Shown here piece by piece: positions 1-10,400 of a stretch of 64,000 nt of DNA. Every line of letters starts with the position of its first letter. The stretch's first letter is position 1. The position numbers and the translations under genes are program-made. The notes under the pieces are model-generated. The model saw nothing but the letters and a program-made list of their open reading frames with translations. It made no database searches and was not told the DNA's origin. Source of the stretch: a virus; IMG/VR virus record IMGVR_UViG_3300042892_000707, positions 1 through 64,000 of that record, one strand, 5' to 3'.

Positions 1-1377
1 AACCCGTGGGACCTTTAGGACCTTGAGCACCTTGAGGTGATGAACCAGTGGGACCTTGGTTACCTTGAGGAGCTGAACCTTGCGGACCTTTGTCTCCTTG
101 TGGGCCTTTTGGACCTTGAGCACCTTGGGGTGAAGAACCGGTAGGACCTTTGGGACCTTGCGGACCTTGTGGACCTTGGTCACCTTGTGGGTTAGCTCCT
201 TGAGGACCTTTGGGACCTTGAGCTCCTTGCGGACCTTGGTCTCCTTTAGGAGAAGCGCCCGTGGGACCTTTATCTCCTTGTGTTCCAGTTGGACCTTGGG
301 GACCTTGTGGTGAAGGACCAACCGGTCCTTGGTTACCTTGTGGACCTGTTGCACCTTGAGGGCCGGTGGCGCCCGTTGGACCTTGTGGTCCTTTATTTCC
401 TTGTGGTCCTTGAGCTCCAGTAGGACCCGTAGCACCGGTTGGTCCGGTAGGACCCGTTGGGCCGGTAGGACCCGTTGGTCCAACAGGACCTTGAGCGCCG
501 GTTGAACCAGTTGGTCCTTTTGGACCTGTTCCACCTTGGGGTGACGAACCCGCAGGACCTTGGTTACCTTGTGGACCTGTGGGTCCTTGTGGTCCTTTTG
601 CACCTGTTGGGCCGGTAGGACCGGTAGGTCCTTGGAAACCTTGAGGACCGGTAGCACCTTGACCACCAGTTCCACCTGTGGGGCCGGTAGGACCTGTGGG
701 TCCTTTAGCACCCGTTGGACCCGTGGGGCCTGTTGGTCCTTTAGCACCCTGGTCTCCAGTTGGTCCTTTAGGACCGGTGGGACCTTGAGCGCCCGGAGCA
801 CCCGCTGGCCCGGTTGGACCTTTAGGACCGGTGGGTCCTTGAGGACCTGTGGCTCCGGTTGGACCTGTGTTTCCTTTAGCACCTTGTAATCCTGTTGGGC
901 CTGTTGGGCCTGTTGGACCTTGTGGGCCCGTAGGACCGGTTGGGCCGGTAGGGCCGGTAGGACCTTTAGCGCCCGTAGGACCAGTGGGTCCTGTTGGTCC
1001 TTTAGCACCCTGTCCACCAGTTGGACCATTAGGACCTTGAGCACCTTGAGGAGATGGACCCACCGGTCCTTGGTTACCTTGTGGGCCGGTAGGGCCTGTG
1101 GGTCCTTTTAAACCAGTTGGGCCGGTAGGACCGGTAGGTCCTTGAGCGCCCGTTGGACCCGTAGGACCAGTTGAGCCGGTAGGGCCTTTTGGACCTTGAG
1201 CTCCTTGAGGAGATGACCCTGTGGGTCCTTTAGGACCTTGAGCACCTTGAGGTGATGAAGAAGGACCGGTTGGACCTTTATTACCTATGGGTCCTTGAGC
1301 ACCTTGACCACCAGTTGGTCCTGTTGGACCAGTAGAACCAGTGGGTCCTTTAGGACCTTGAGCGCCGGTAGGACCTG
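1..1377 (-). repeat. Gly-X-Y collagen-coding repeat tract
   Basis: The tract is a degenerate 9-nt-periodic repeat of GGT/GGA-CCN-NNN codons. The commonest triplets encode GPT, GPK, GAQ and GPQ. Glycine periodicity holds in the frame of the 1780 ATG across the whole stretch, with recurrent SSPQ-type interruptions. Short + strand reading frames over this region are antisense artefacts of the periodicity. Such tracts are prone to copy-number change, so length may vary between relatives. Confidence 0.9.
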
Positions 1378-1780
1378 TGTTGTGAACTAATAAATTACCT
1401 ACAAAATAATTGTGGTCGGGTTCTACTTCAATACTAATAAAAGAAATATCACCTTCTACTAATTTAAGTGAGGTGATTTCTAATCCGTTAAGGAGTGATT
1501 TTTTTAAGTGGTATACATCTAAAGGATTTAACCATTCACCATTTTGTGAATAGAAAAGTGATTTGATGGATGTTTTTAATTGTGAACCATCACTAAAATT
1601 TATGTGGTAGTATTCACTATCAAAACCGATGTGTTTAGAAACAACTTTACCTTCACTAATAGTGTTGGTTTGGGTATTGTAACTTTTTACTACATCGCCA
1701 ATTTGGATATCTTTGATAGGGATTAGTATTCCATTAACCTCTAACAAAGTATCTTCGTGTAATGCGTGTATCAAACTCAT
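1..1780 (-). CDS. Collagen-like fibre protein with N-terminal Hint (intein-like) domain; C-terminus beyond window
   Basis: The frame opens at ATG 1780 behind an AAAGG box and stays open to the left edge, so the 3' end is missing (593 codons seen). Residues 1-134 look like a Hint/intein fold: HEDTLL (8-13), IQIGDVV (25-31), and a C-terminal block DHNYF...LLVHN ending at Asn134 with Thr135 as the +1 residue. The usual Cys/Ser nucleophile is Ala6 and the block-B Thr-x-x-His reads TSIK (70-73). N-terminal splicing chemistry therefore looks lost, while C-terminal Asn cleavage looks possible. From 135 onward the protein is Gly-X-Y collagen repeats ([14 protein letters not shown]), broken regularly by 5-residue GSSPQ interruptions. 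It follows a block of fibre genes, so a virion fibre is likely. The Hint call is by eye. Confidence 0.8.
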   Translation of the reverse strand, partial: MSLIHALHEDTLLEVNGILIPIKDIQIGDVVKSYNTQTNTISEGKVVSKHIGFDSEYYHINFSDGSQLKTSIKSLFYSQNGEWLNPLDVYHLKKSLLNGLEITSLKLVEGDISFISIEVEPDHNYFVGNLLVHNTGPTGAQGPKGPTGSTGPTGPTGGQGAQGPIGNKGPTGPSSSPQGAQGPKGPTGSSPQGAQGPKGPTGSTGPTGPTGAQGPTGPTGPTGLKGPTGPTGPQGNQGPVGPSPQGAQGPNGPTGGQGAKGPTGPTGPTGAKGPTGPTGPTGPTGPQGPTGPTGPTGLQGAKGNTGPTGATGPQGPTGPKGPTGPAGAPGAQGPTGPKGPTGDQGAKGPTGPTGPTGAKGPTGPTGPTGGTGGQGATGPQGFQGPTGPTGPTGAKGPQGPTGPQGNQGPAGSSPQGGTGPKGPTGSTGAQGPVGPTGPTGPTGPTGPTGATGPTGAQGPQGNKGPQGPTGATGPQGATGPQGNQGPVGPSPQGPQGPTGTQGDKGPTGASPKGDQGPQGAQGPKGPQGANPQGDQGPQGPQGPKGPTGSSPQGAQGPKGPQGDKGPQGSAPQGNQGPTGSSPQGAQGPKGPTG

Positions 1781-1801
1781 TTTTTTAACCTTTTAGACTG
1801 A

Positions 1802-2569
1802 TTAGTTTCCAACTTGGAAATAAATATTAAATGTATACAAATCAGATGTATTTGTGGTTTTATCCATAAAAAACGCAAGTCTATCTCTTTTTGAAAAAGA
1901 AAATGTTGGACCATAAACATATTCCGTTACAGTTCTTGCAGCACCTTGTGTATTGGTTTGAGCTACACCTAATGTAGAACCATTTTTATATGCTCTAATT
2001 GAAAAGTTAGCAGTCACTGTGTTAGTTTCACCTACCATCAATTCAATTCTTTCAATGTAACCATCCGAAGGGGCTAACCAATTAGCAAATGGTGAATTAT
2101 CACTCTCTTGAACATCGGTAATTCCACACATGGGTGCGAATCCTTGAGTTAGTGTTTTAAAATCAACTAAATTATTAAAATCTACATAGTTTTTGATTGA
2201 TGCTGCGGCTGCACCAATATCGGAAAGAATTTCAGCGCCTGTTCTAAAATCAACATTACCATTTGTATCTAACACCAAGAACTTATCAGTATCGGTTCCT
2301 GCGTTTACAACACTTGAGATGTTTAATGAACCGGTTATAGCTATTGAGCCGGACTTTTCTAATCCGCCAATATCGGAAAGAATTTCAGCGCCTGTTCTAA
2401 AATCAACATTATTACTCGCATCTAACACCAAGAACTTGTCAGTATCAGTTCCTGCGTTTACTACACTTGATATATTTAATGAACCCGTTATAGCCATTGA
2501 GCCGGACATTTGTAGTCCACCCCCACCGATTATTAGTCCATTTTTAATTACAAATTGATTATTTGCCAT
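1802..2569 (-). CDS. Tail fibre protein with duplicated 47-residue module
   Basis: The protein has 255 residues and starts at ATG 2569 behind a strong GGAAGGA box. The N-terminal half contains two near-identical copies of a module running from GS(M/I)AITGSLNISS through NAGTDTDKFLVLD to FRTGAEILSDIGG. The C-terminal ~130 residues form a separate beta-rich domain (NYVDFNNLVDF onward) likely to be a receptor-binding or trimerisation head. The same NAGTDTDKFLVLD module occurs in the next fibre gene at 2615-4798. A fibre or adhesin role is inferred from repeats, Ser/Thr/Gly richness and neighbours. No family recognised with confidence. Confidence 0.75.
   Translation of the reverse strand: MANNQFVIKNGLIIGGGGLQMSGSMAITGSLNISSVVNAGTDTDKFLVLDASNNVDFRTGAEILSDIGGLEKSGSIAITGSLNISSVVNAGTDTDKFLVLDTNGNVDFRTGAEILSDIGAAAASIKNYVDFNNLVDFKTLTQGFAPMCGITDVQESDNSPFANWLAPSDGYIERIELMVGETNTVTANFSIRAYKNGSTLGVAQTNTQGAARTVTEYVYGPTFSFSKRDRLAFFMDKTTNTSDLYTFNIYFQVGN
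2214..2507 (-). repeat. Direct repeat, 141 bp x 2 within fibre gene
   Basis: Copies at 2214-2354 and 2367-2507 (offset 153 bp) are nearly identical, starting CCAATATCGGAAAGAATTTC and ending GAGCCGGAC on the + strand. They encode the duplicated fibre module. A related partial copy lies at about 4238-4332 in the adjacent gene and a more diverged one at 3339-3420, indicating duplication and exchange between fibre genes. Confidence 0.85.
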
Positions 2570-2614
2570 TTAGTTCCTTCCGTTTTTCACTTTCCAAACT
2601 TCAGATTTTAATAA

Positions 2615-4798
2615 TTATGATGATAAAAAGCTTTTGATTTCAAGTGTACCTTCAGTAGCACCACCTGCCGTGATAAACAAAGTACCAGCACTATCTACTG
2701 AAAATTCTACATCCGAAGTATTACCTATACTCACCGTTGAGAATTCAGTATGCACTGCTAAGGGCGTGGGAGATATTGAAATTACAATTTGACCACTACG
2801 ATACCCTTGATACCCACTCACCCAATATGATATGAATGCGGAATATACAGAACCACCGCTAAAGGAATGTATTACTTGGTTTGTTGGAGCCGAAGCAAAA
2901 TTAAATGAATTTAATTGTGTTTGAACATACCAGCCAATCGGCCCTCTATTAGCACTTAATACTATTGATGATGTAAAATCACCAGCACCCACATTCGGAC
3001 CAACATATAACCCATCGGTAGAAATTGTTTTGGATTGAATACCACTTTGATTGGTATCATCCCACACACCACCTATGTTAAGCATCGGATTGTAGCTTTC
3101 ATAAAAAGATGCGGAAGTATTACCTTTAATAGTGTTACCATCTTGCCATATTGCAAGTCGTGAACCACTTGCTCCACTACCAACATCAACAAAACCAGCA
3201 CCAGAGAATGCGCCTGAAATATCACTAGCGATTTGAGCTGATGATGAAATAACTCCATCACCTGTGGTATTTAGGTAACGAGTATCAAACTCCGTTGTAA
3301 GTTGTGCAGATGATGATACTAAACCACCAGGATTTATATCACTTAAAACTTCTGCGCCAGTTCTATACTTAATTTCACCACCGGTGTCAAACACCAAGAA
3401 CTTATCAGTATCGGTTGTAGCCGCAGTTTGGGTATTTAACTTTACTGAACCTGTGAATGAATGAATATCATCTATGGAATCACCAAATTTTGTTGAGCCG
3501 GACTCAAAAATAATGGATGAAGATACAAATTCAGTATTAAATTGTTGTGCGGTAAGTGTACCTGTAATTGTAGCATTACCATTCACCGTCAATCCACCAA
3601 CTGTAATTACATTGGTGGTTGATGAACCATTATCCGTTACGTTATCAAGAGTGTATCCTTCTACACTTGTTAATCTTGTAGAAACCGAGGATGAGAATGT
3701 AGTTCCACCAGCACCCTCTAATGTGGTAATTCTTGTTGATAACCCACCTGATGTTGCTGTAAAAGCACCACTAATGTCGGTTGCAATTTGAGCTGATGAA
3801 GATATTACACCATCACCACTTGTATTTAAGTAACGAGTGTCAAATTCGGTTGTTAATTGAGCCGATGAAGATATTACGCCATCGGTGTTTAATTTTGTTT
3901 TTACACCATCCGTAAAGTGAACTGATGATGTATCTAATGTTAAAGTTCTTGTAGCAGCAATAGTTCCACCACCACTTAAACCACTACCAGCGGAAATAGA
4001 TACTGTGGTGTGGTCTATGTGTTCGTTTGCTACAAAGTTAGTTGTTGAATCGTGGTCAACTTGAGCTGATGAAGATATTACACCATCACCACTTGTATTT
4101 AAGTAACGAGTGTCAAATTCGGTTGTTAATTGAGCTGATGATGATATTACATTATCACCCAATTTTTCCAAGAAAATATCATACGCTTGAATTTGTGCGG
4201 ATGAAGATACCGTGCCAGCAGATAACCCTTGACCGCCGATGTCTGAAAGAATTTCGGTACCTGTTCTAAAATCTACATTACCATTTGTGTCTAACACCAA
4301 GAACTTATCAGTATCCGTTCCTGCGTTAACTATTGAAGTTAGTATTAAATTGGATGATGTAATACCAAGAGGAACATTTAATCTTGTGTTGTTAAAGGTA
4401 AGAACACCTGCATTAGCCGACATTGTTACAAAAGTATTTGTAGCAACATCCCTCATATAAATGGATTGACCATCTACATAAAGACTTTCCCATACTTTGT
4501 CAGGCGAACCTAATGTAAATACTTCGGTGGTTTCGGGTAATAAAGAACCACTAAAAGTTTGGTCGCCTTTAAAGGAGTTTGAACCCGTACCTGCAAATGT
4601 GGTGGATGATGAACTTAAACTTGAAATTCTATCACTTAAAGATGAAGATGTTGCAGTAAAAGCACCGCTAATTTGAGTTGCTAATTGTGCTGATGATGAG
4701 ATAACCCCATCGCCTATGGTTCTCAAATAAACACCATCATTAACAAGTTGTGAAACATTACTTCCACTAACTACTACTTTTTTCCAGTTCGGCATATC
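2615..4798 (-). CDS. Repeat-rich tail fibre protein
   Basis: I place the start at ATG 4798 (727 residues). It has an AAAGGA box and gives an MPNWKKVVVSG N-terminus matching the MPTIKKIVVSG start of the next fibre gene; an in-frame GTG at 4837 is less likely. The N-terminal segment looks like a shared attachment or capping motif. The body consists of repeats: DGVISSSAQ, TEFDTRYLNTSGDG, ISGAFTATSxGLSTRI and NAGTDTDKFLVLD. The C-terminal ~200 residues are non-repetitive and may hold the binding head. A 75-bp segment is exactly duplicated inside it. Distal tail fibre by inference; no family recognised. Confidence 0.78.
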   Translation of the reverse strand, partial: DMPNWKKVVVSGSNVSQLVNDGVYLRTIGDGVISSSAQLATQISGAFTATSSSLSDRISSLSSSSTTFAGTGSNSFKGDQTFSGSLLPETTEVFTLGSPDKVWESLYVDGQSIYMRDVATNTFVTMSANAGVLTFNNTRLNVPLGITSSNLILTSIVNAGTDTDKFLVLDTNGNVDFRTGTEILSDIGGQGLSAGTVSSSAQIQAYDIFLEKLGDNVISSSAQLTTEFDTRYLNTSGDGVISSSAQVDHDSTTNFVANEHIDHTTVSISAGSGLSGGGTIAATRTLTLDTSSVHFTDGVKTKLNTDGVISSSAQLTTEFDTRYLNTSGDGVISSSAQIATDISGAFTATSGGLSTRITTLEGAGGTTFSSSVSTRLTSVEGYTLDNVTDNGSSTTNVITVGGLTVNGNATITGTLTAQQFNTEFVSSSIIFESGSTKFGDSIDDIHSFTGSVKLNTQTAATTDTDKFLVFDTGGEIKYRTGAEVLSDINPGGLVSSSAQLTTEFDTRYLNTTGDGVISSSAQIASDISGAFSGAGFVDVGSGASGSRLAIWQDGNTIKGNTSASFYESYNPMLNIGGVWDDTNQSGIQSKTISTDGLYVGPNVGAGDFTSSIVLSANRGPIGWYVQTQLNSFNFASAPTNQVIHSFSGGSVYSAFISYWVSGYQGYRSGQIVISISPTPLAVHTEFSTVSIGNTSDVEFSVDSAGTLFITAGGATEGTLEIKSFLSS
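3788..4135 (-). repeat. Exact 75-bp direct repeat in fibre gene
   Basis: Positions 3788-3862 and 4061-4135 are identical (offset 273 bp), starting TTGAGCTGATGAAGATATTA on the + strand. They encode the TEFDTRYLNTSGDGVISSSAQ module. A diverged third copy lies near 3235-3310. The perfect identity suggests recent duplication or gene conversion. Confidence 0.85.
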
Positions 4799-4907
4799 CC
4801 CATCCTTTATTGTGGTTGGTAACACTTCCGTGCCCACTTCCCTTTCAGGCCAACAACCAAGATTTTTATGATTACAATCTTAAATAAATAGATAAATTTA
4901 AAATAAA

Positions 4908-4930
4908 AAACCCTCCACTTGGGAGGGTTT
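4908..4930 (-). terminator. Rho-independent terminator
   Basis: On the minus strand a 9-bp stem AAACCCTCC/GGAGGGTTT closes a CAAGT loop and is followed by TTTATTTT. It lies just after the 55-residue gene ending at 4935 and before the fibre gene starting at 4798, so it separates two transcripts. Confidence 0.85.
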
Positions 4931-4934
4931 CTTT

Positions 4935-5102
4935 TTAGGATTTTGACTTTAAGATTCCTTCTTGTAATTTCACTGCTAATCGGTAGACAAATTCAATGTC
5001 TTTACCTTTGAAGGGAACCTCGCCAAGTCCGATTAGAAGGGCCTCAAGCTCTCGTGTTGAGAGCTTGAGTTCCACTTCTTTTGGAGAATCGTTTTTTGCC
5101 AT
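4935..5102 (-). CDS. Small 55-residue protein, unknown
   Basis: This short gene starts at ATG 5102 and stops at TAA 4935, directly before a strong terminator. The product begins MAKNDSPKEVELKLSTRELE, followed by a hydrophobic helical stretch (ALLIGLGEVPF) and an amphipathic C-terminus ending GILKSKS. It lies 26 nt after the stop of the upstream fibre gene, so it is the last gene of that transcript. The RBS is weak. No family recognised; a small fibre chaperone or accessory factor is possible from position only. Confidence 0.65.
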   Translation of the reverse strand: MAKNDSPKEVELKLSTRELEALLIGLGEVPFKGKDIEFVYRLAVKLQEGILKSKS

Positions 5103-5128
5103 AAATCAAAACTTTTTTGATATCAATA

Positions 5129-5956
5129 TTATACAGTTACAATGTAAATGTCTTGACCATCAACGATAATGTTACCAGCTTTGTAGTAAGAACTTGATTC
5201 AGCATTAGCAAGTGTGTTAACGATAGCAACACTCATAAACGCTTCTGCGGTTACAGCGGCTGTGTTTGTAGCAACTAACCCACCCTTTAATGACCAACGA
5301 TTGTCTGATGCGTCATAGTAGAATGCGTTACCTGTTCCAGTTGAACCTGATTCAACAATGATACCACCTTCGTAAGATGTTCCCGTTGAACCTGAGTTTA
5401 ATAGGATAAACTTATCTTCAATGTTTAAGTTTGCGGCGTTTACTGTGACTGTATCACCACCTACAAATAAATCACCTGTGATTGAAACATTACCAGTTGC
5501 AGTTACATTAGCAAATGTTACGTTATTGGTAGTTCCAACACCTTGAATTGTACCAGTACCTTCTAATACAGTTGTTCTACTTGCTAAAGAAGTTGATACT
5601 GCGGTAAATGCACCACTAATATCGGTCTTTAATGCGTAAGAGGATGTAGCAGCTGTAAGTGTTCCAATATTAGTTGTATTGGTTCCAATGTTAGTTTCAT
5701 TGGTTGTAATCCTTGTTGAGAATCCACCGGATGTTGCAGTAAATGCACCACTAATATCGGATGCGATTTGAGCTGATGATGAAAGTAATCCACCACCACC
5801 ACCAATAGATTGTTCTACGGTTGTAAGCCTTGATTGTAATCCACCGGATACTGCGGTAAACGCTCCGGTAATGGCGGTGTTTAATGCGAATCCCGCATCA
5901 TTGGATAGTTGTGAAATAGCACTTCCACTAACTACGATTTTTTTAATTGTTGGCAT
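5129..5956 (-). CDS. Fibre protein with shared N-terminal capping motif
   Basis: This 275-residue protein starts at ATG 5956 behind TGGAGA. The N-terminus MPTIKKIVVSGSAISQL parallels MPNWKKVVVSG of the 2615-4798 product. The middle repeats the ISGAFTATSGGxSTRITT segment found in the neighbouring fibres and has NETNIGTNTTNIGTL heptad-like stretches. The C-terminal half (IEDKFILLNSGSTG onward) resembles the head of sheet-rich phage fibres. Its N-terminal similarity to the longer neighbour suggests both attach to the same virion partner. Confidence 0.72.
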   Translation of the reverse strand: MPTIKKIVVSGSAISQLSNDAGFALNTAITGAFTAVSGGLQSRLTTVEQSIGGGGGLLSSSAQIASDISGAFTATSGGFSTRITTNETNIGTNTTNIGTLTAATSSYALKTDISGAFTAVSTSLASRTTVLEGTGTIQGVGTTNNVTFANVTATGNVSITGDLFVGGDTVTVNAANLNIEDKFILLNSGSTGTSYEGGIIVESGSTGTGNAFYYDASDNRWSLKGGLVATNTAAVTAEAFMSVAIVNTLANAESSSYYKAGNIIVDGQDIYIVTV

Positions 5957-6015
5957 TTTAATTCTCCATTTTTGTTAATGCATTAACGAAACTTTTTAGA
6001 TATCATTAATAAGTA

Positions 6016-7410
6016 TTAAGATATTAGATAAAAATTACTTCCTGAATAAGCAATTGTTCCTTCAGGTGCGTTATTTAAATCTTTATTCATATCACCCAAA
6101 ACTACAAATCCATCAGAATTAACTTCAAACGATTTAAATGAACCACTACCAACTGATAGTGAACCTGTGATTTGAATATTATTTGTTGTTGAGTAGAATG
6201 AACCTGTAAGTGTGAATATTCCATTACCACCACCTGCTCCTTCAAGAGTAGTAATTCTACTTGCAAACGAAGATGATAGTGAAGTAAATGCGCCTGAAAT
6301 ATCATTAGCGATTTGGAATGATGATGATAATAACCCACTTGGAAATAAAGCAGTTCCAAATCCACTTCTTACAGCAGATGCTGAAATGAATAAATCAGAG
6401 ATAAATGATGCGGTAGTGGCAAATGATGATGTTAAATTATTTATTACACTTCCAGGTACATTGATTGAACCCGTTACGATTAATGAGCCAGATACATTTA
6501 ATGAAGAATTAACAAATACACCATTTACACCTGTGATTGATACTGTTTGTGCAGCAGAATTATCTACTAATACATAGTTGGTATCATCACCCAAGAAAGT
6601 TAATCCACCATTAGATTTAATGTGAACATCAGTCGCTGCGGTATTATAAATTTCAAGTTTTCTTCCATCATTAACATCCGGTTGTAAGAATATTGAATTA
6701 GTACCTTTAATTTCGTTAGTTACGATTAAAGAAGAACTTATTATTTGTTCACCTTTAAATGTATTAGAACCGGTTGTTGCAAATGAACCAGTATTTATGC
6801 TTCCTCCTCCACTACCAAATCCACTTGCAGCTGCAGAGGCTGAAATGAATGTAGAACTTATAAATGATGCGGTTAAAGCGTTCAATACACTCATTGAAGA
6901 GGTTTGAGATGCTAATATAAATGAACCCGTACTGGCTGAAGTTAAATATGAACTTGTAGCAGATGTTAAGTTATTAACTTGAATCTGAATAGAACCTGTA
7001 AATGTGTTTAATGCAGAAATATCAGTAGCAGTTCCACCACCACTTCCAAATCCCGCAGCAGCGGCTGAGGCTGATGTTAAATATCCAAATGCTGCAATTT
7101 GGGGAGAACCACTTATTGTTCCAGCTGGAATAGAACCTCCTGGAAATTCAAATGATTGTGATGTTACTACATCAGCAAATGTAATCTGGTCATCAAAATA
7201 TTTACCCATTTTAAAGAGTTCATTTGATGCACTCACATAAACAATTTGACCTTCGGTAAACCTATCAGGAAAATTACTAGCACTAAAATTTAAATGTGTG
7301 GTATTTGGATATGTTTTAAGAGCTCCAGCTATGTATTCAACATTGGCTAATGCAGTTCCGGCTGCGATGGCACCATTGGTTAAAATATATTGGGTACTAA
7401 AAGTAGGCAT
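6016..7410 (-). CDS. Tail fibre protein
   Basis: The protein has 464 residues and starts at ATG 7410 behind TAGGAG. It shares the YLTSASAAAAGFGSGGG segment and the following DISALNTFTGS with the 1214-residue neighbour, and the ISGAFTSLSSSFASRITTLEG segment with the two smaller fibres. Its N-terminus (MPTFSTQYILTNGAIAAGTA) differs from the others, so it is likely an adaptor or fibre segment with its own partner. It sits 16 nt after the large fibre gene in the same transcript. Function inferred from shared repeats. Confidence 0.72.
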   Translation of the reverse strand: MPTFSTQYILTNGAIAAGTALANVEYIAGALKTYPNTTHLNFSASNFPDRFTEGQIVYVSASNELFKMGKYFDDQITFADVVTSQSFEFPGGSIPAGTISGSPQIAAFGYLTSASAAAAGFGSGGGTATDISALNTFTGSIQIQVNNLTSATSSYLTSASTGSFILASQTSSMSVLNALTASFISSTFISASAAASGFGSGGGSINTGSFATTGSNTFKGEQIISSSLIVTNEIKGTNSIFLQPDVNDGRKLEIYNTAATDVHIKSNGGLTFLGDDTNYVLVDNSAAQTVSITGVNGVFVNSSLNVSGSLIVTGSINVPGSVINNLTSSFATTASFISDLFISASAVRSGFGTALFPSGLLSSSFQIANDISGAFTSLSSSFASRITTLEGAGGGNGIFTLTGSFYSTTNNIQITGSLSVGSGSFKSFEVNSDGFVVLGDMNKDLNNAPEGTIAYSGSNFYLIS

Positions 7411-7426
7411 TTTTATTAACTCCTAA

Positions 7427-10400
7427 TTATGGTGTTGGGTCAGAACCACTTGATGGTACAATAAAGAATTTATAGGCTGTACCTGCAAATTTGGCCAATG
7501 CCGCGCTACCACCCATAACGGTCCAACTTTGATATGATTGACCAGCTGCATAGATAGTACCATCACTTCCGGTGTAGCCATTTGAAATAGTGAAATTATT
7601 AAGTTGAGAACCAATCGCACTTTCATCACCAGCACCACCATCATACCACATAGTGTATTGACCGGGCGTTGTGTTTCCGGGACTTAAATTATCAGTAGTA
7701 GAGGTTGGTCTTGAACCTAAATCAGATGATGATGGATATACAATGTATATTAATTTATTACCAGCACCTAATAATTCTTGAGGATTTACAGTAAAGTTTG
7801 GAGATAAAACTCCCATACTACTACTAATTGTAGCGTATAAATCCGTGCCAGAACCACTAAATATTAAATCCATAGCACCACCTGTAAGGGGAATTGTAGC
7901 ACCATCTTTTCCAAGATTACCTTCCTCAAATGCGTATAATGGAGTACCACTTGTAGATGTAGTTCCCAATAAAGTATTGTAGGTTGCTGGTAGTGTAGAC
8001 CCAGCACCTCTTGATGATGCGTATATGAAAATAGAGGGATTAGCAGCAATCGGATTACCTATTGTTAATTGTCTATTAAAATTAACTTGATTATTATAAG
8101 CGTCAAATACACTCGCGGTGTAAGACAAAGTAACACCATCATTTATGTCTACACTATTTTTTAACAAGTATGAAGAACTTCCTACGTTTTGTGGAACAGC
8201 TGACATAGAGGTTGCAGACAATCCACTTAACGACATTGAAAATGGAGTAGTAACTTCAGGGTCAGTTAAAGTAACTGTTACAAGTGTTGTATTAGTTGTA
8301 ACGGGCGCAGTTAAATTTGCATTTGCAAAACTTGCGGTTGGGTTTAGGTTATTAGTTACACTAATATTAATATCACCACTTCCACTTTGATATATATCGT
8401 TCCAAAATATTCTAGCGGTGAACGAATTACCTTCAGTTGGTAATGATACCGAACCACTAAAATTTTGATTTATACTCAATACAGCAGTAGTTGGGTGAAT
8501 TGTAACCACTGCAAAAGCATCTGATGCTGAAAAGTTAGTAGCCGTTGGGTTTCCAATTCCAGCTGGATATGATACGCTTGCACTAGCAGCTGAACCACTA
8601 CCATCCAAATCTCTTGTTATAAAGTTACCACTTACAGCGGATTCTACTATATAGTAAGTGTTTGGATTTAATAAAGAACCACTACTAGCTTGAGCTATTG
8701 TAATAATATCCTTATAACTTCCAGTTCTAAATCCGAAAACATCTTCAATACTTGCGGTGTACCCATAAGTCCCTGCTGCTAAATTACTAGCTGCATGGAT
8801 ACCAAATATATTAGAACCATTATATGAACTTGATAGCGACGCAGCGCCTGCTCCTGTTAGTGTAAATGTCTGAACACTTAATACGTCACTTTCAGCGTCT
8901 GCCCAAGTTAATCTTGTTAGTCGTGTTCCTGTGGTAGCCAAGTTTGTGTTTTGATTGTCCGTATCTGGATTATCCAAACTTACAGTTGGAGCATTGTTAA
9001 CTGCAATGTTAATTGTAATAGAGCCACTACCCACATTATTGTATTGGTCTCTCCAAGTAACCGTGGGTGTTATAGTTCCAGGAAACGAACCACCGGCAGA
9101 ACCACTAATACCTATACCAGTAACACTTAAATTTCCAGCAGTGTTTATACCAATTCTCGCATCTGATGATGTGAATGATGCTACTGTCGCAGAGTTGTAT
9201 TGTGGTGAATATGTCACTCCTAAATTACCTTGAGTACCACTTCTACCATTGGTGCTAGTGTAAATTAAATTACCACTTACTGCGGATTCAATTACATAGA
9301 ATGTTCCGTTTGTAGTAAGAGACCCCGTTCCAGCTTGAACAATAGTAAATGATACTGAACTACTACCAAATCTAAATCCATGTTGGTCTTTAACACTTGC
9401 GCTTACAAAATAGGTTCCGGCACTTATACTTCCCGTAGCGTTGATGGTATATACATAACTACCATTCCAACTTGATGATAAACCAGCATTTGATGTTAAT
9501 GTAAAAGTTGAGTTATTTAAAGTATTACTTTCAGCATCAGTCCAAGTTAATGTAGCTATTGTACTTCCACTTCTTGCACCATTTGTATTTAGGTTACTAC
9601 TACTTGGTATCATAGAACCACTTGGTTCAAAGTTTTTAGCTATACTTAATGTGTGATTTCTAAATTGTTTAGTTGTTTCAAATGAAGTTTCAGATGCCGT
9701 AATTTCAATACCAATAGTAGAACTTGAATCAAAAGTTAAACCTGAACCACTTACGTTTTGAGCTAACTCAAGAGCGAGTGATGTGGAACCTGTATATTGT
9801 GTTGTTCCGTTTGTAAATCTAACATACCCAATTGGATTTGATTTTACTAACCACATTTGAGATACAGCAGATGAAAATGTCACATCATCTATGGTTCTAC
9901 CATTTGAAATAGTTGTTAGATTATCACTACCAGTAGCAGATTCAATAATGAAATAAGTTTGACCATTATTACCAATTGAAGATGACGCGTCTTGTGAAAT
10001 TGGAATGGTAATTAAACCAGAGCCGGTAGCGGTAGAAAACGCATCGGTAGCCGTAGCAAGATACACATATCTATCGGCTACATCAGCATTTAAGAAAACA
10101 CTATTTTTACGAGTAATAACTCCTGAACTATTTGCTTGAAATGGGTCTATTGATGGGTCAAATAATGAGGTTCCACCCAGCGATGAAGTTAAGTTTACCG
10201 ATGGGTTTGAATTTAAAAAAACATTTGAAATTGTAAATGCTCCAAATGTAATAACATTACCCTCCACATCGGTTGCGGTAATAAGACCTACTTCATATCC
10301 AGCAGATGAACTTTCTGGTACCGCAGACATACTTTGGTCTGCAATTGTTGGTGCTGTATTTGAACCACCACCGCTTCCAAATCCACTTGCAGCGGCAGAA

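Noticed and set aside
560-1111. Several + strand reading frames over the collagen tract
   Set aside because: They are antisense shadows of a Gly-X-Y periodic gene on the minus strand; codon periodicity and a good start and RBS support only the minus frame.
1-1377. Short-period repeats suggestive of a CRISPR array
   Set aside because: The unit is 9 nt with in-frame Gly-X-Y coding; there are no spacers of constant length and no cas genes.
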